A stretch of DNA of 64,000 nucleotides from contig NZ_WWEN01000009.1 of assembly GCF_009857745.1 (NCBI RefSeq), forward strand, positions 62,001-126,000, read 5' to 3'. The stretch's first letter is position 1. The number at the start of each line of letters is the position of its first letter. Source of the DNA: Thalassovita mangrovi. GTDB taxonomy: Bacteria > Pseudomonadota > Alphaproteobacteria > Rhodobacterales > Rhodobacteraceae. The notes beneath the pieces were generated by a model that was not told the origin of the DNA, ran no database searches, and saw nothing but the letters and a program-made list of their open reading frames with translations. This document shows, piece by piece, positions 45,756-56,049 of this stretch. The position numbers were made by a program, and so were the translations under genes.

Positions 45756-46943
45756 CTACGGATTGGACGTGCGCGCGATTGTGACCTTGTGACCGATGGC
45801 ACCGTCCCTGCCCGGGTTGTCCGGGTCGAACAGGCAATCGCCGCTTGCATCGCCGCTGAAAGTATCCCCAGAGAACCGGCTGGCAGCCCATCGCAAGGCA
45901 TAGGTCTTGCCGCCATCCTGCGTCCTGAAGAACCAGTACCTGTCGTCGGTTCCCTTCACATCCTCGACCTTCTTTTCCTCGTTGCCCCATCCGTCGCGGA
46001 ACAGCGTCCAGGTGCCGGAAATTTCCCCGAGTTCGAAATTCACATGGGCCTTGTTGCTGGCGACCTCGCTGTGCATGTCGTTGGCGTCCTCGGGCCAGTA
46101 ATGCCCGGTCAGGGTCAGATCCAGGCGCGTGTGGAGGTATTTGTCGGACTTGTAGGTATAGCTGACATGAACGGTCGTGCCGCCGACCGACGCTTCACAG
46201 GTTTCAACGTGCCGTTCCTCCGCGTCCTTGTTGTAAAACTCCGCCTCCCAGGAATATCTGCCGTCGAGCAGCGCGGCTTTCTGTGCCTCCTCCTGCCCGG
46301 CAGGGGCCGGTTTGCCGGTGTCTTCCGCGCATGTTTCCGGTGCGCTGTCTTTCGCTGCGAACTTTTCCATCTCTTCCGCGATGATCTTTTCCAGCACGTC
46401 CTTGTCGGGAAGCTTGCCGAGGGGCGCGGCAAGGTAGACGAGCCGGGGGCCTGCATCGGTCATTCTCAGGGCGACCTTGATGTTCAGGGTCTCCATGCCT
46501 CCGCCTCCGCCGAAGGAGCAGGACGACACCAGTTCGACAACCCGGTCGCCGGCGCGCAATTGCTCCCTGGTGTCGAAGGCGATTCTGGAGCAGACAAAAC
46601 CTGCGATCGGGCCGAGAACCGGCGATGACACCGAAACGCCCGTGCCGATGATCGTGCACAGCATCAGGGAACTCGTTTGTTCCGCCGCTCGCAACTCGTT
46701 CGTGTAGGTGAGAGCCGCCTCTTCGGTCATGAAATCGATGACGTTCCGCCCCTCCACGCATCCGGTATGGTTGTCGTTCAGGGTGAGGCTGCTGGTCAGA
46801 TACATGCGCTTTCCATCCGCCTCGACCTGCTTGCAGGCAGAGCGGGTTTCGCTTGCGGTCGCGTGGCCTGCAGCCGAGACCACGGCAAGGACCGTGAATG
46901 CCACCGTGAATCCCAAGGCGACGAATTTCTGAATCTTTTCCAT
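45756..46943 (-). CDS. Unrecognised secreted protein (395 aa)
   Basis: 395 residues from the ATG at 46943 (three codons later than a GTG). An N-terminal helix (KFVALGFTVAFTVLAVVSAA) reads as a signal peptide. The mature part has scattered cysteines (SACKQVEA, GCVEGRN, MLCTIIG, FVCSRIAF, SSCSFGGGGG) and an Ala/Glu-rich linker (ETCAEDTGKPAPAGQEEAQ). The C-terminal third is beta-rich (TWTLFRDGWG, DDRYWFFRTQDGGKTYALRWA). No family recognised. Base composition is lower in GC than neighbours, suggesting transfer. It precedes the FNR-box-linked rhodanese on the other strand. Confidence 0.6.
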   Translation of the reverse strand: MEKIQKFVALGFTVAFTVLAVVSAAGHATASETRSACKQVEADGKRMYLTSSLTLNDNHTGCVEGRNVIDFMTEEAALTYTNELRAAEQTSSLMLCTIIGTGVSVSSPVLGPIAGFVCSRIAFDTREQLRAGDRVVELVSSCSFGGGGGMETLNIKVALRMTDAGPRLVYLAAPLGKLPDKDVLEKIIAEEMEKFAAKDSAPETCAEDTGKPAPAGQEEAQKAALLDGRYSWEAEFYNKDAEERHVETCEASVGGTTVHVSYTYKSDKYLHTRLDLTLTGHYWPEDANDMHSEVASNKAHVNFELGEISGTWTLFRDGWGNEEKKVEDVKGTDDRYWFFRTQDGGKTYALRWAASRFSGDTFSGDASGDCLFDPDNPGRDGAIGHKVTIARTSNP

Positions 46944-47008
46944 CTCAGTCACTTTGGTTGGGAAAATGAACGTCGTGGAAAAATATATTGCGGGATTTTC
47001 AGGGGGCC

Positions 47009-47022
47009 TTGATGCAGGTCAA
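47009..47022. promoter_or_regulatory. FNR/FnrL-type box upstream of the rhodanese gene
   Basis: ttgat-gcag-gtcaa (47009-47022) matches the FNR consensus TTGAT-N4-ATCAA with one change (G for A at the first base of the right half). It lies 71 bases before the rhodanese ATG. Confidence 0.6.
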
Positions 47023-47092
47023 CGGCCGCTTCGGCTTGAACCGCCGCAGGCAACCTCCTACATGGGCGGGAGTTTCACATAAGGAAAGCAGA

Positions 47093-47512
47093 ATGCGTAG
47101 ACGTTTTTTCTTGGTTGGCGGGATTGTCGCCGTCGTTGCAGCAGGCTGGGCTTATGTGAGCGCGACGGCAACGCCGTCCACCGTGCTTTTGAAGAAGGCG
47201 ACGGGGCAGGAGCTGGCCAAGGACGACAGCACGCTGCTGGTCGATATCCGGCGCCCCGAGGAATGGAACCAGACCGGTGTTGTCGAAGGCGCCCTGCTGG
47301 TTACCTATACCGACGCGAACAGCTTCCTGAAGGCGGTGCGGCCGCATCTCAAGGACGGCCAGTCCCTGTCGCTGATCTGCCGGTCGGGCAACCGGACCTC
47401 GCGCGCCTCGAAGCAGGTGGCGGCGGCGGCCCCGGATATCGAGGTCATCGATATCGCCGGCGGCATGCTGCGCGTCATGGGCGAAGGGTATCAGACGGTC
47501 CGGCCCCGGTAA
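47093..47512 (+). CDS. Membrane-anchored single-domain rhodanese
   Basis: 139 residues. N-terminal basic stretch plus hydrophobic helix (RRRFFLVGGIVAVVAAGWAY) anchors it in the membrane. Rhodanese active loop LICRSGNRTSRAS with Cys96, preceded by LLVDIRRPEEWNQTG (a rhodanese entry motif) and ending IDIAGGMLRVMGEGY. It transfers sulfane sulfur in the periplasm. ATG behind aaggaaagc. The upstream FNR-type box suggests induction at low oxygen. It ends 15 bases before the convergent MHS transporter gene. Confidence 0.9.
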   Translation: MRRRFFLVGGIVAVVAAGWAYVSATATPSTVLLKKATGQELAKDDSTLLVDIRRPEEWNQTGVVEGALLVTYTDANSFLKAVRPHLKDGQSLSLICRSGNRTSRASKQVAAAAPDIEVIDIAGGMLRVMGEGYQTVRPR

Positions 47513-47527
47513 GGCGCCGGGACCCGC

Positions 47528-48823
47528 TCATCGCAGCGGTGTGCGGCTGCGGTCGGGGGTCAGGGCCAGGGCGATCACCGCCACCGCGCCCGCGACGGCC
47601 ATGTAGGCGGCCGGGGCCATGGCCGATCCGGTCCTGGCGATCAGGCTGGTGGCGATCATCGGGGTCAGCCCGCCGAACACGCCGATGCCGAGGTTGAACG
47701 CCACCGAATAGCCCGACAGCCGGTCGCGTTCGGGGAACATTTCGACGAACAGCGCCGGGCCCGATCCCAGCGGCACCGACAGCAGCGCGAAGGTCAGCGT
47801 GTGGGTGGCGATCACCGCCGCCATCGCGCCGTGCGAGGCGATCATCCAGGCATGCAGCGGCCAGGCGCTCAGCGCCACGGCCAGCAGCGCGATTCCGATC
47901 CATGTGCGCCGCGGCAGCCAGCGGTCGCCGACGATCGCCGCCAGCGGCATTGCCGGGATCACCAGCAAGGTCATCGCGGTATTGATCGTCAACGCCGTGC
48001 CGCGCGGCATCAGCCCCTGGCTCGACAGCCATTCGGGCAGGTAGACGAAGGCGATGTAGAAACAGGTGCCGTAGCTGGCGGCGAAGGCCAGTGCCAGCAG
48101 GGTTTCGTGCAGGTTGGTGGTGAAGGCCTGCAGCAGGGGCGAGGTGTCGTCGCGGCCTTCATGATGCTGCTGGAAGCGTTCGGAGTTGTGCAGGTTGCGG
48201 CGGATCAGGATCGCGCTGGTGCCCAGCAGAGCACCGCCCAGGAAGGGCAGCCGCCAGGCCCAGGCCGACAGGGTTTCAGCGTCGAACAGGTTGGTCACCA
48301 GCGCCGCCGCCCCGACCCCCAGAAGCGAGCCGCTCATCGATCCGATATTGGCCCAGCTGCCGGTCAGCCCGCGCCGGTTCTGCGGCGCGGTTTCCACCAG
48401 GTAGGTCGCCGAGGAGGAAAATTCGCCGCCCACCGACAGGCCCTGCAGCAGCCGCACCAGCACCAGCAGCACCGGGGCCAGTATGCCCACCTGCGCATAG
48501 GTCGGCAGCAGCCCCAGGAACAGCGTCGGCATCGCCATCATCGTCACCGAAATCTGCATCGTGCGCGCCCGCCCGTAGCGATCGCCGAACCAGCCGAACA
48601 GCGCCGCGCCCAAGGGCCGCATCAGGAAACCGGCGGCGAAGATGCCATAGGTCGCGATCAGCCCCGCGGCGGGGTTTTCCGAGGGGAAGAAGATCGGCGC
48701 GATGATCCCGGCGAGGTAGCCGTAGAGCGCGAAATCGTACCATTCCACCACGTTGCCGATGAACCCGGCCATGATCCTGTGGCGAAGCTCGGGCGGTTGC
48801 GGCGTGGCTTGGTCTGGGGTCAT
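47528..48823 (-). CDS. MFS transporter, MHS family (ProP/KgtP-like)
   Basis: 431 residues from ATG at 48823. Metabolite:H+ symporter signatures: GFIGNVVEWYDFALYGYLAG, MRPLGAALFGWFGDRYGRARTM (motif A) and RLLQGLSVGGEFSSSATYLVE. Imports an organic acid, sugar or osmolyte with protons. Not obviously coupled to the genes around it. Confidence 0.9.
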   Translation of the reverse strand: MTPDQATPQPPELRHRIMAGFIGNVVEWYDFALYGYLAGIIAPIFFPSENPAAGLIATYGIFAAGFLMRPLGAALFGWFGDRYGRARTMQISVTMMAMPTLFLGLLPTYAQVGILAPVLLVLVRLLQGLSVGGEFSSSATYLVETAPQNRRGLTGSWANIGSMSGSLLGVGAAALVTNLFDAETLSAWAWRLPFLGGALLGTSAILIRRNLHNSERFQQHHEGRDDTSPLLQAFTTNLHETLLALAFAASYGTCFYIAFVYLPEWLSSQGLMPRGTALTINTAMTLLVIPAMPLAAIVGDRWLPRRTWIGIALLAVALSAWPLHAWMIASHGAMAAVIATHTLTFALLSVPLGSGPALFVEMFPERDRLSGYSVAFNLGIGVFGGLTPMIATSLIARTGSAMAPAAYMAVAGAVAVIALALTPDRSRTPLR

Positions 48824-48978
48824 CGGGGCATCTGACGAAGTTGTGAATAAGAAGGGTGCGAGCACTGTAAAGGCGCAGGGTTTAAGCGTTTTCTAAGCAT
48901 TTGGCCCCGAATTGGGGGGCGCAACGCCGGGTTTGGCCGCTGCGGGGTGCATTGAGCACGGCGACATCGGCCAAGCCA

Positions 48979-48992
48979 TTGACATGAATCAA
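48979..48992. promoter_or_regulatory. FNR/FnrL-type box upstream of the N-ATPase operon
   Basis: ttgac-atga-atcaa (48979-48992): the right half is exact FNR consensus and the left half is the common TTGAC variant. The -10-like tagcat at 49011-49016 would place the box near -40, a classic activation position. Confidence 0.65.
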
Positions 48993-49034
48993 TGTCTTCT
49001 GGTTCACCTGTAGCATGCTTGTGCTGTCGCGGGG

Positions 49035-49193
49035 ATGCATGGCGTTCAAGAAACCGTGACGCAAGCCCAGGGCACGGAGGAAGATGGCGTGGGAATCCGT
49101 ACGATCGTTGTGCCGCCGGTTTCCGGTTCCGATCCGGCGCGCGGGCTGGATGCGATCCTGTCCTGCCCCCTTTCCGTTCCGATGATGCAGTAA
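49035..49193 (+). CDS. Possible small protein upstream of atpD (52 aa)
   Basis: Open frame MHGVQETVTQAQGTEEDGVG followed by IRTIVVPPVSGSDPARGLDA and ILSCPLSVPMMQ, stop taa three bases before the atpD ATG. No family recognised. Support: it fills the space between the predicted start of transcription and atpD, and atpD has no obvious ribosome site of its own, so coupling is possible. Against: weak ribosome site and lower GC at third positions than neighbours. It may be a leader or chance. Confidence 0.3.
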   Translation: MHGVQETVTQAQGTEEDGVGIRTIVVPPVSGSDPARGLDAILSCPLSVPMMQ

Positions 49194-51084
<1,891 letters not shown>

Positions 51085-51088
<4 letters not shown>

Positions 51089-51372
51089 GCGACAAGAACC
51101 ACGAGGCGCGCGAGGAAATGCAGGACGCCATCCGCAAGCGCCAGGAACGGCGCGAGGCATGGGACAAGGACGGCGAGAGGCCGCTGTGGAAGAACCTGTC
51201 GATGGTGGGCGCGCTGGGCTGGCTGGTGGTGGCGCCGACGCTGATCGGGGTCTTCGTCGGGCGCTGGCTGGACGGGGTTTTCGAAACGGGGGTAACCTTC
51301 AGTGGCGCGCTGACTTTTTTAGGCGCGGGCCTGGGGTTCTACCTGGCCTGGAGAAGGATGAACGAGGAATGA
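51085..51372 (+). CDS. atpQ: N-type ATPase subunit AtpQ (AtpI-like)
   Basis: 95 residues, two membrane helices (MVGALGWLVVAPTLIGVFVG and GALTFLGAGLGFYLAW) after a charged N-terminal region. This is the AtpI/AtpQ-like assembly factor found only in N-ATPase operons at this place. Start overlaps atpC stop. Confidence 0.85.
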
Positions 51373-51635
51373 ATTACGCAATCGACATTCTTCCCTGGCT
51401 TGCCGCCGGTGGCGCGCTTGGCGCTGTCTACCTGTTCCTGATCGGCCGCTCGGTGGCCGCCGTGGGCGATACCGCGAATTGGTGGAGCTTCGCGCTGCCG
51501 CTGTTTTTGCGGGTGATCCTTGCCGCCGCCGGGTTCTGGTTCGCCGCGCGCCACGGGGCGTTGCCGCTGATATCGATGCTGGGTGGGTTCCTTATCGCGC
51601 GCGGTGTCGCGCTACGCCGGGCGCGGGAGGGATAG
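51369..51635 (+). CDS. atpR: N-type ATPase subunit AtpR
   Basis: 88 residues, three hydrophobic segments (LAAGGALGAVYLFLIG; FALPLFLRVILAAAGFWFAA; ISMLGGFLIARGVAL). N-ATPase-specific AtpR, which is proposed to interact with the c ring. Start overlaps atpQ stop (atga). Confidence 0.85.
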   Translation: MNYAIDILPWLAAGGALGAVYLFLIGRSVAAVGDTANWWSFALPLFLRVILAAAGFWFAARHGALPLISMLGGFLIARGVALRRAREG

Positions 51636-51638
51636 GCG

Positions 51639-52310
51639 ATGATGGACGCCAGCCCCCTTGCCCCGGATATCCTGTTCCACTTAGGCCCCGTACCGATCAG
51701 CCGCGCGGTGGTGACGACCTGGGCGATCATGGCCGCCTTGGCGGTGTTCCTGAAGATCGCGCTGCGCCGTCCGACTGTGGATGCCGGGCCGGTGCAGGCG
51801 GCGCTGGAAATCGTGGTCACCACCATCGCCACCCAGCTGCGCGAAATCCTCGGCCGCGACCCGTGGCCGTTCCTGCCGCTGCTGGGGTCGCTGTTCATTT
51901 TCCTGGTGCTGGCGAACCTTGCCGCTGTGGTGCCCGGCGCGTCGCCCCCTACCGGGCATATCGAAACGCCTGCCGCGCTGGCGCTGATCGTGTTCCTGTC
52001 CAGCCATGCCTATGGCATCCGGGCGCGCGGCGGGGCGAAGTACCTGCGTCACTACCTGGAACCCAACCCGTTCCTGTTGCCGCTGAACGTGCTATCGGAA
52101 CTGACGCGGACCTTTTCGCTGATGATCCGGCTGTTCGGCAACATGATGAGCCATGAATTCGTCATCGCCATCGTGGTGTTCCTCGCCGGGCTGATCGTGC
52201 CCATCCCGTTCCTGTTGCTGGGCATCCTGATCGGGATCATCCAGGCCTATATTTTTACCGTTCTTGCCACCGTCTACATCGCCGCCGCCGTCGGCGCGGT
52301 CGAGGCGTGA
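51639..52310 (+). CDS. atpB: N-type ATPase a subunit
   Basis: 223 residues. Five to six membrane helices; the ion channel arginine is R164 in SLMIRLFGNMMSHEFV. Helix segments PLLGSLFIFLVLANLAAVVPG and LLGILIGIIQAYIFTVLATVYIAAAVGA. Forms the ion half-channels against the c ring. It begins 4 bases after the atpR stop. Confidence 0.93.
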   Translation: MMDASPLAPDILFHLGPVPISRAVVTTWAIMAALAVFLKIALRRPTVDAGPVQAALEIVVTTIATQLREILGRDPWPFLPLLGSLFIFLVLANLAAVVPGASPPTGHIETPAALALIVFLSSHAYGIRARGGAKYLRHYLEPNPFLLPLNVLSELTRTFSLMIRLFGNMMSHEFVIAIVVFLAGLIVPIPFLLLGILIGIIQAYIFTVLATVYIAAAVGAVEA

Positions 52311-52323
52311 GAAAGGAGACTTA

Positions 52324-52572
52324 ATGGATAACCTCATTCAAATCGTCAGCGTGATCGGCGCGGTCGTCGCCGTATCGTTCGGCGCGATCATGCCCGCCTT
52401 CAGCGAAGGCCGCGCAATCGCCGCCGCGATGGAGGCCATCGCGCGCCAACCCGAAGCCGCCGGCACCCTGTCGCGGACGCTGTTCGTGGGCCTCGCGATG
52501 ATCGAAACGATGGCGATCTACTGCCTCGTCATCGCGTTGCTGCTGCTTTACGCCAACCCGTTCATCGGCTGA
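52324..52572 (+). CDS. atpE: N-type ATPase c subunit (rotor ring)
   Basis: 82 residues, two-helix hairpin with the loop ARQPEAAG. By alignment to the Ilyobacter tartaricus Na+ ring (offset 4), the ion carboxylate is E61 (GLAMIETMAIY), Y66 and T62 match the Na+ ligand shell, but Ser/Thr67 is M63 and helix 1 Q32 is E28 (AFSEGR). So two carboxylates face the site. The best ribosome site of the operon (gaaaggagactta) lies in front, fitting the many copies of c needed. Confidence 0.95.
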   Translation: MDNLIQIVSVIGAVVAVSFGAIMPAFSEGRAIAAAMEAIARQPEAAGTLSRTLFVGLAMIETMAIYCLVIALLLLYANPFIG

Positions 52573-52576
52573 CCCG

Positions 52577-53305
52577 ATGCAGATCGATTGGTGGACACTG
52601 GGGCTTCAGACGATCAATTTCCTGATCGTCGTCTGGCTGCTGAGCCGGTTTCTCTACCAGCCGATCCGGCGCGTGATCGAAGCCCGCGAAGCCGCCGACC
52701 GCAAGGCGGCGGAGCTGGCCGAGGACAAGACCCGCGCGGCGGAGGCGGCGCGGGCTGAGTATGAGGCCAAGCAGGCGGAGCTGGCGGAGGCGCAGCGGCA
52801 GGAAGAAGCGCGGCTGCACGCAGAGATGGACAGCGAACGGCAGGCGATGCTGGAGGCCGCCGAGAAAGAGGCGGCCGAATTGGTGTCGGAGGCGCGCGAG
52901 CGTATCGGGCGGGAACGCAAGCAGGCGCTGGACGATCTGGGCGATCAGATCGCCGATCTGGCCCGCGACCTGGCGCGCAAGGCTTTGGGCGAGGGCGCGC
53001 TGGAGGGCGACGGGTTGCTGGAGCGGGTGAATGCCCGTCTGGACAGTCTGGGCGTGGCCGACATGGACGATCTGCGCAGCGACGCGGCGGGGAACGGCCT
53101 ACGCATCGTCACCGCCACGTCGCTGACCGGGGCGCAGCAGGGCGCGTGGCGCGATGCGATGGCGGCGCGGTTTCCCGGGGCTGAAATCGGGTTTGAAACC
53201 GACGCGGCGATCCTTGGCGGGGCCGAATTGCGCTTCCCCCACGCGGTGCTGAGCTTTTCGGTTGCCGACCGGTTGAAGCGCGCGGCGGCGGAGCTGAAGG
53301 GGTAA
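52577..53305 (+). CDS. atpF: N-type ATPase b subunit with delta-like C-terminal domain
   Basis: 242 residues, longer than normal b (about 160). One N-terminal membrane helix (TLGLQTINFLIVVWLLSRF) then a long coiled coil (35-135). Residues about 175-242 (LRIVTATSLTGAQQGAWR, FETDAAILGGAEL, SFSVADRLKRAAAEL) match the C-terminal domain of delta (its 'DPxLIGG' becomes DAAILGG and SVxxxL becomes SVADRL). That would replace the delta subunit, which has no gene in the operon. Confidence 0.9.
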   Translation: MQIDWWTLGLQTINFLIVVWLLSRFLYQPIRRVIEAREAADRKAAELAEDKTRAAEAARAEYEAKQAELAEAQRQEEARLHAEMDSERQAMLEAAEKEAAELVSEARERIGRERKQALDDLGDQIADLARDLARKALGEGALEGDGLLERVNARLDSLGVADMDDLRSDAAGNGLRIVTATSLTGAQQGAWRDAMAARFPGAEIGFETDAAILGGAELRFPHAVLSFSVADRLKRAAAELKG

Positions 53306-53309
53306 CGCG

Positions 53310-54839
53310 ATGGCGCTGGAACGGGACGCGAAGGATTGGATCGAACGGGCGCGGCAGCGGCTGGACGAGGCGCAGCCCGAACCGGAATTGCGCCGTGTCG
53401 GGCGGGTCGAACTGATCGGCGACGGGGTGGCCCGGGTCGCCGGGCTGCCGCATACGAAACTGGACGAATTGCTGCGCTTCGAGGACGGCACGCTGGGCCT
53501 TGCCATGACCATCGAGGAGGCGGCGGTGGGCTGCATCCTTTTGTCTTCGGGCGAGGGCATATCGGCGGGCAGCGAAGTTTACGGCACCGGCGAGGTCGCC
53601 CGGGTGCCGGTGGGCGAGGGATTGCTGGGCCGGGTGATTTCACCCATCGGTGAACCGCTGGACGATGGCGATGCGATCAAGTGCGAGCGGATGGACCCGG
53701 TGGAGCGGCCCGCGCCGGGCATCGTCGACCGCGATCTGGTGACCGAACCCCTGCTGACCGGCATGACGGTGATCGACGCGATGATCCCGTTGGGGCGCGG
53801 CCAGCGCCAGTTGATCATCGGCGACCGCAAGACCGGCAAGACCACCATCGCTATCGACACCATCATCAACCAGCGCGATTCCGACGTGATCTGCATCTAT
53901 GCCGCTATCGGGCAGAAGGCGTCGACCGTGGCGCGGGTGATCAAGGCGGTGCGCGAACATGGCGCTGCCGAGCGTTGCGTTTTCGTGGTGGGCGGCGCCG
54001 ACGATGCGCCTGGCGCGCAGTGGATCGCGCCCTATGCCGCCTGCGCCATCGCGGAATATTTTCGCGATCAGGGGCGGCACGCGCTGCTGGTACTGGACGA
54101 TCTGACCAAACACGCCATCGTGTACCGGCAATTGTCGCTGATCCTGCGCAACCCGCCGGGGCGCGAGGCCTATCCGGGCGACGTGTTCTATCTGCATGCA
54201 CGTTTGCTGGAGCGGGCGGCGAAGCTGTCGCAGGAAAACGGCGGCGGGTCGCTGACCGCGCTGCCGATGGCGGAAACGCAGGCGGGCAACCTGACGGCAT
54301 ACATTCCCACCAACCTGATTTCGATCACCGACGGGCAGGTCTATCTGGAACCGAAACTGTTCTACGAGGGGCAGAAACCGGCGGTGAACGTCGGCATGAG
54401 CGTGTCGCGGGTGGGCGGCAAGACGCAGGCGGGCGCGATCAAGGCGCTGGCCGATACGCTGAAGCTCGATTACGCGCAGTTCCTGGAACTGGAGGTGTTC
54501 ACCCGCTTCGGCGCGATGGCGGACGAGCGCACGACGAAGAAGATCGAACACGGGCGGCGGTTGCGCGCGATCCTGAAGCAGGACGAATATGCGCCGCTGC
54601 CGCTGTCGTTGCAGGTGGCGCTGCTGCTGGCGGTGGCGGAGGGCAAGATCGACGCCCTGCCGCTGGCGGATGTGGGCAAGTTCCGCGAAGCGCTGGCGGC
54701 GCGGCTGCCCGCCGAGCGGCCCCGCGCGGTGACCGAGATCAACGAGACCAACCAGCTGTCGGAGGAGGCGCGCGCGGCTTTGCTGGAACTGGTCGAATCC
54801 TGTGTGGCCGATCTGACCCCCGAGGCCGGGGAGGGCTGA
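53310..54839 (+). CDS. atpA: N-type ATPase alpha subunit
   Basis: 509 residues. Non-catalytic nucleotide subunit: Walker A GDRKTGKTT (171-179), LLSSGEGISAGSEVYG, YAPLPLSLQVALLLA near the end, and PAP motif GLPHTKLDELL near 45-55. Forms the alpha3beta3 head with AtpD. Four bases after the atpF stop. Confidence 0.95.
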   Translation: MALERDAKDWIERARQRLDEAQPEPELRRVGRVELIGDGVARVAGLPHTKLDELLRFEDGTLGLAMTIEEAAVGCILLSSGEGISAGSEVYGTGEVARVPVGEGLLGRVISPIGEPLDDGDAIKCERMDPVERPAPGIVDRDLVTEPLLTGMTVIDAMIPLGRGQRQLIIGDRKTGKTTIAIDTIINQRDSDVICIYAAIGQKASTVARVIKAVREHGAAERCVFVVGGADDAPGAQWIAPYAACAIAEYFRDQGRHALLVLDDLTKHAIVYRQLSLILRNPPGREAYPGDVFYLHARLLERAAKLSQENGGGSLTALPMAETQAGNLTAYIPTNLISITDGQVYLEPKLFYEGQKPAVNVGMSVSRVGGKTQAGAIKALADTLKLDYAQFLELEVFTRFGAMADERTTKKIEHGRRLRAILKQDEYAPLPLSLQVALLLAVAEGKIDALPLADVGKFREALAARLPAERPRAVTEINETNQLSEEARAALLELVESCVADLTPEAGEG

Positions 54840-55667
54840 ATGGAAGAGCTGAGCCGCATCAGGGCCCGGCTGGAAAGCCTGAGCGAGCTGGGAGAGCTGG
54901 TGGGCGCACTGCGCTCGATGGCGGCGTCTAGGGCGCGCGAGGCGCAGGAGGCCTTCGCCGGCACCCGCGCCTATAGTGAGTTCGTCGAACGCGCCATTGC
55001 CGAGGTCGATCTGCTGCTGCCCGAGGGAAGCGGCACGGTGCTGAGCAACGGCGCGGCGGGCAAGGTGCTGCTGGTCATCGCGTCGGAAAACGGATTTGTC
55101 GGCTTGTTCAATGGCAAGCTGATCGAACACGCCTTGGAAATCAGGCAACCGGATGAGGAGCTGGTCATCGTCGGGCGGCGCGGCCAGATCACCGCGTCGG
55201 AACATGGCGTGACGGAGGATGCTTGTTTCCCGATGACATCGCGGGTGCAGGGCGTTACCGCGCTGGCCCGGCGGATCGCGGCGCGGATTTCGGGCGCGGC
55301 ATCCGTGCGCATCGTTTTCGCCCGGCACAGGCCGGGGGCGGTGTTCGACGTGGTGACCAAACCGGTGCTGCCCTTTGGCGAAATGTCGGTGCGCCCGGGG
55401 CGGGTGTCGCCGGTCGTTCACATCCCGCCACGCGAATTGCTGTCGCGGCTGGCCGGGGAATACCTGTTTGCCGAGATTGCCCATGCGCTGATGGAAAGCC
55501 TGGCCTCGGAAAACGGCGCGCGGATGCGGGCGATGGATTCCGCGTCGCGCAATATCAATGATCGGGTCGAGGACCTGCGCCGCAACGAACATATCGCGCG
55601 GCAGGAAAAGACGACGACAGAAATGCTCGACGTCGTGACCGGGGCCGAGGCGGTGGCGCAGGGGTGA
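54840..55667 (+). CDS. atpG: N-type ATPase gamma subunit
   Basis: 275 residues. N-terminal coil RIRARLESLSELGELVGALRSMAASRAREA and C-terminal coil ENGARMRAMDSASRNINDRVEDLRRNEHIARQ, joined by a Rossmann-like middle. It is the rotating stalk. It directly follows atpA (1 base) and ends the operon, 10 bases before the convergent SpoIIAA-like gene. Shorter family relatives are about 290. Confidence 0.92.
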   Translation: MEELSRIRARLESLSELGELVGALRSMAASRAREAQEAFAGTRAYSEFVERAIAEVDLLLPEGSGTVLSNGAAGKVLLVIASENGFVGLFNGKLIEHALEIRQPDEELVIVGRRGQITASEHGVTEDACFPMTSRVQGVTALARRIAARISGAASVRIVFARHRPGAVFDVVTKPVLPFGEMSVRPGRVSPVVHIPPRELLSRLAGEYLFAEIAHALMESLASENGARMRAMDSASRNINDRVEDLRRNEHIARQEKTTTEMLDVVTGAEAVAQG

Positions 55668-55676
55668 GCGCGGGGC

Positions 55677-56036
55677 TCAGCCCCTGATCCAGGTCCAGGC
55701 TTCGTCCAGCTGATCGGCCTCGAAAATCCGCACTTCGCCCTTGAACAGAAACGCGCTCAGCCGGACGCACCAGTCGACCCAGTCGGGCGCGCCGACCATC
55801 GCCATGCGTTCGAAATCCGACGCGTGGCGGAACCCCAGGGCGGCATCCTGCCAGGCCGCCGACATGTCCCAGCCCTGAAAATCCGGATCGGCGTAGAACA
55901 GGATTCTGAGCTTGCCGTGTTCAGCGAACAGCGCTTCGAGCTTCGGCAGCAGCTCGGCGTAATCCTGTTCGTGCAGCTTGCCGGTGACGCGCAACCCGAC
56001 GGTGGCGCCTTCGCTGCCTTCCATGAATTCGATCAT
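55677..56036 (-). CDS. SpoIIAA-like (STAS-related) protein
   Basis: 119 residues. Pattern GATVGLRVTGKLHEQDYAELLPKLEALFAEHGKLRILFYAD, FQGWDMSAAWQDAALGFRHASDFERMAMVG, WVDWCVRLSAFLF and the end DEAWTWIRG is that of the SpoIIAA-like superfamily, a STAS-related fold of unknown role. Last gene of a four-gene operon starting at 58690. Confidence 0.85.
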   Translation of the reverse strand: MIEFMEGSEGATVGLRVTGKLHEQDYAELLPKLEALFAEHGKLRILFYADPDFQGWDMSAAWQDAALGFRHASDFERMAMVGAPDWVDWCVRLSAFLFKGEVRIFEADQLDEAWTWIRG

Positions 56037-56049
56037 GTCGTGCCCCCCC

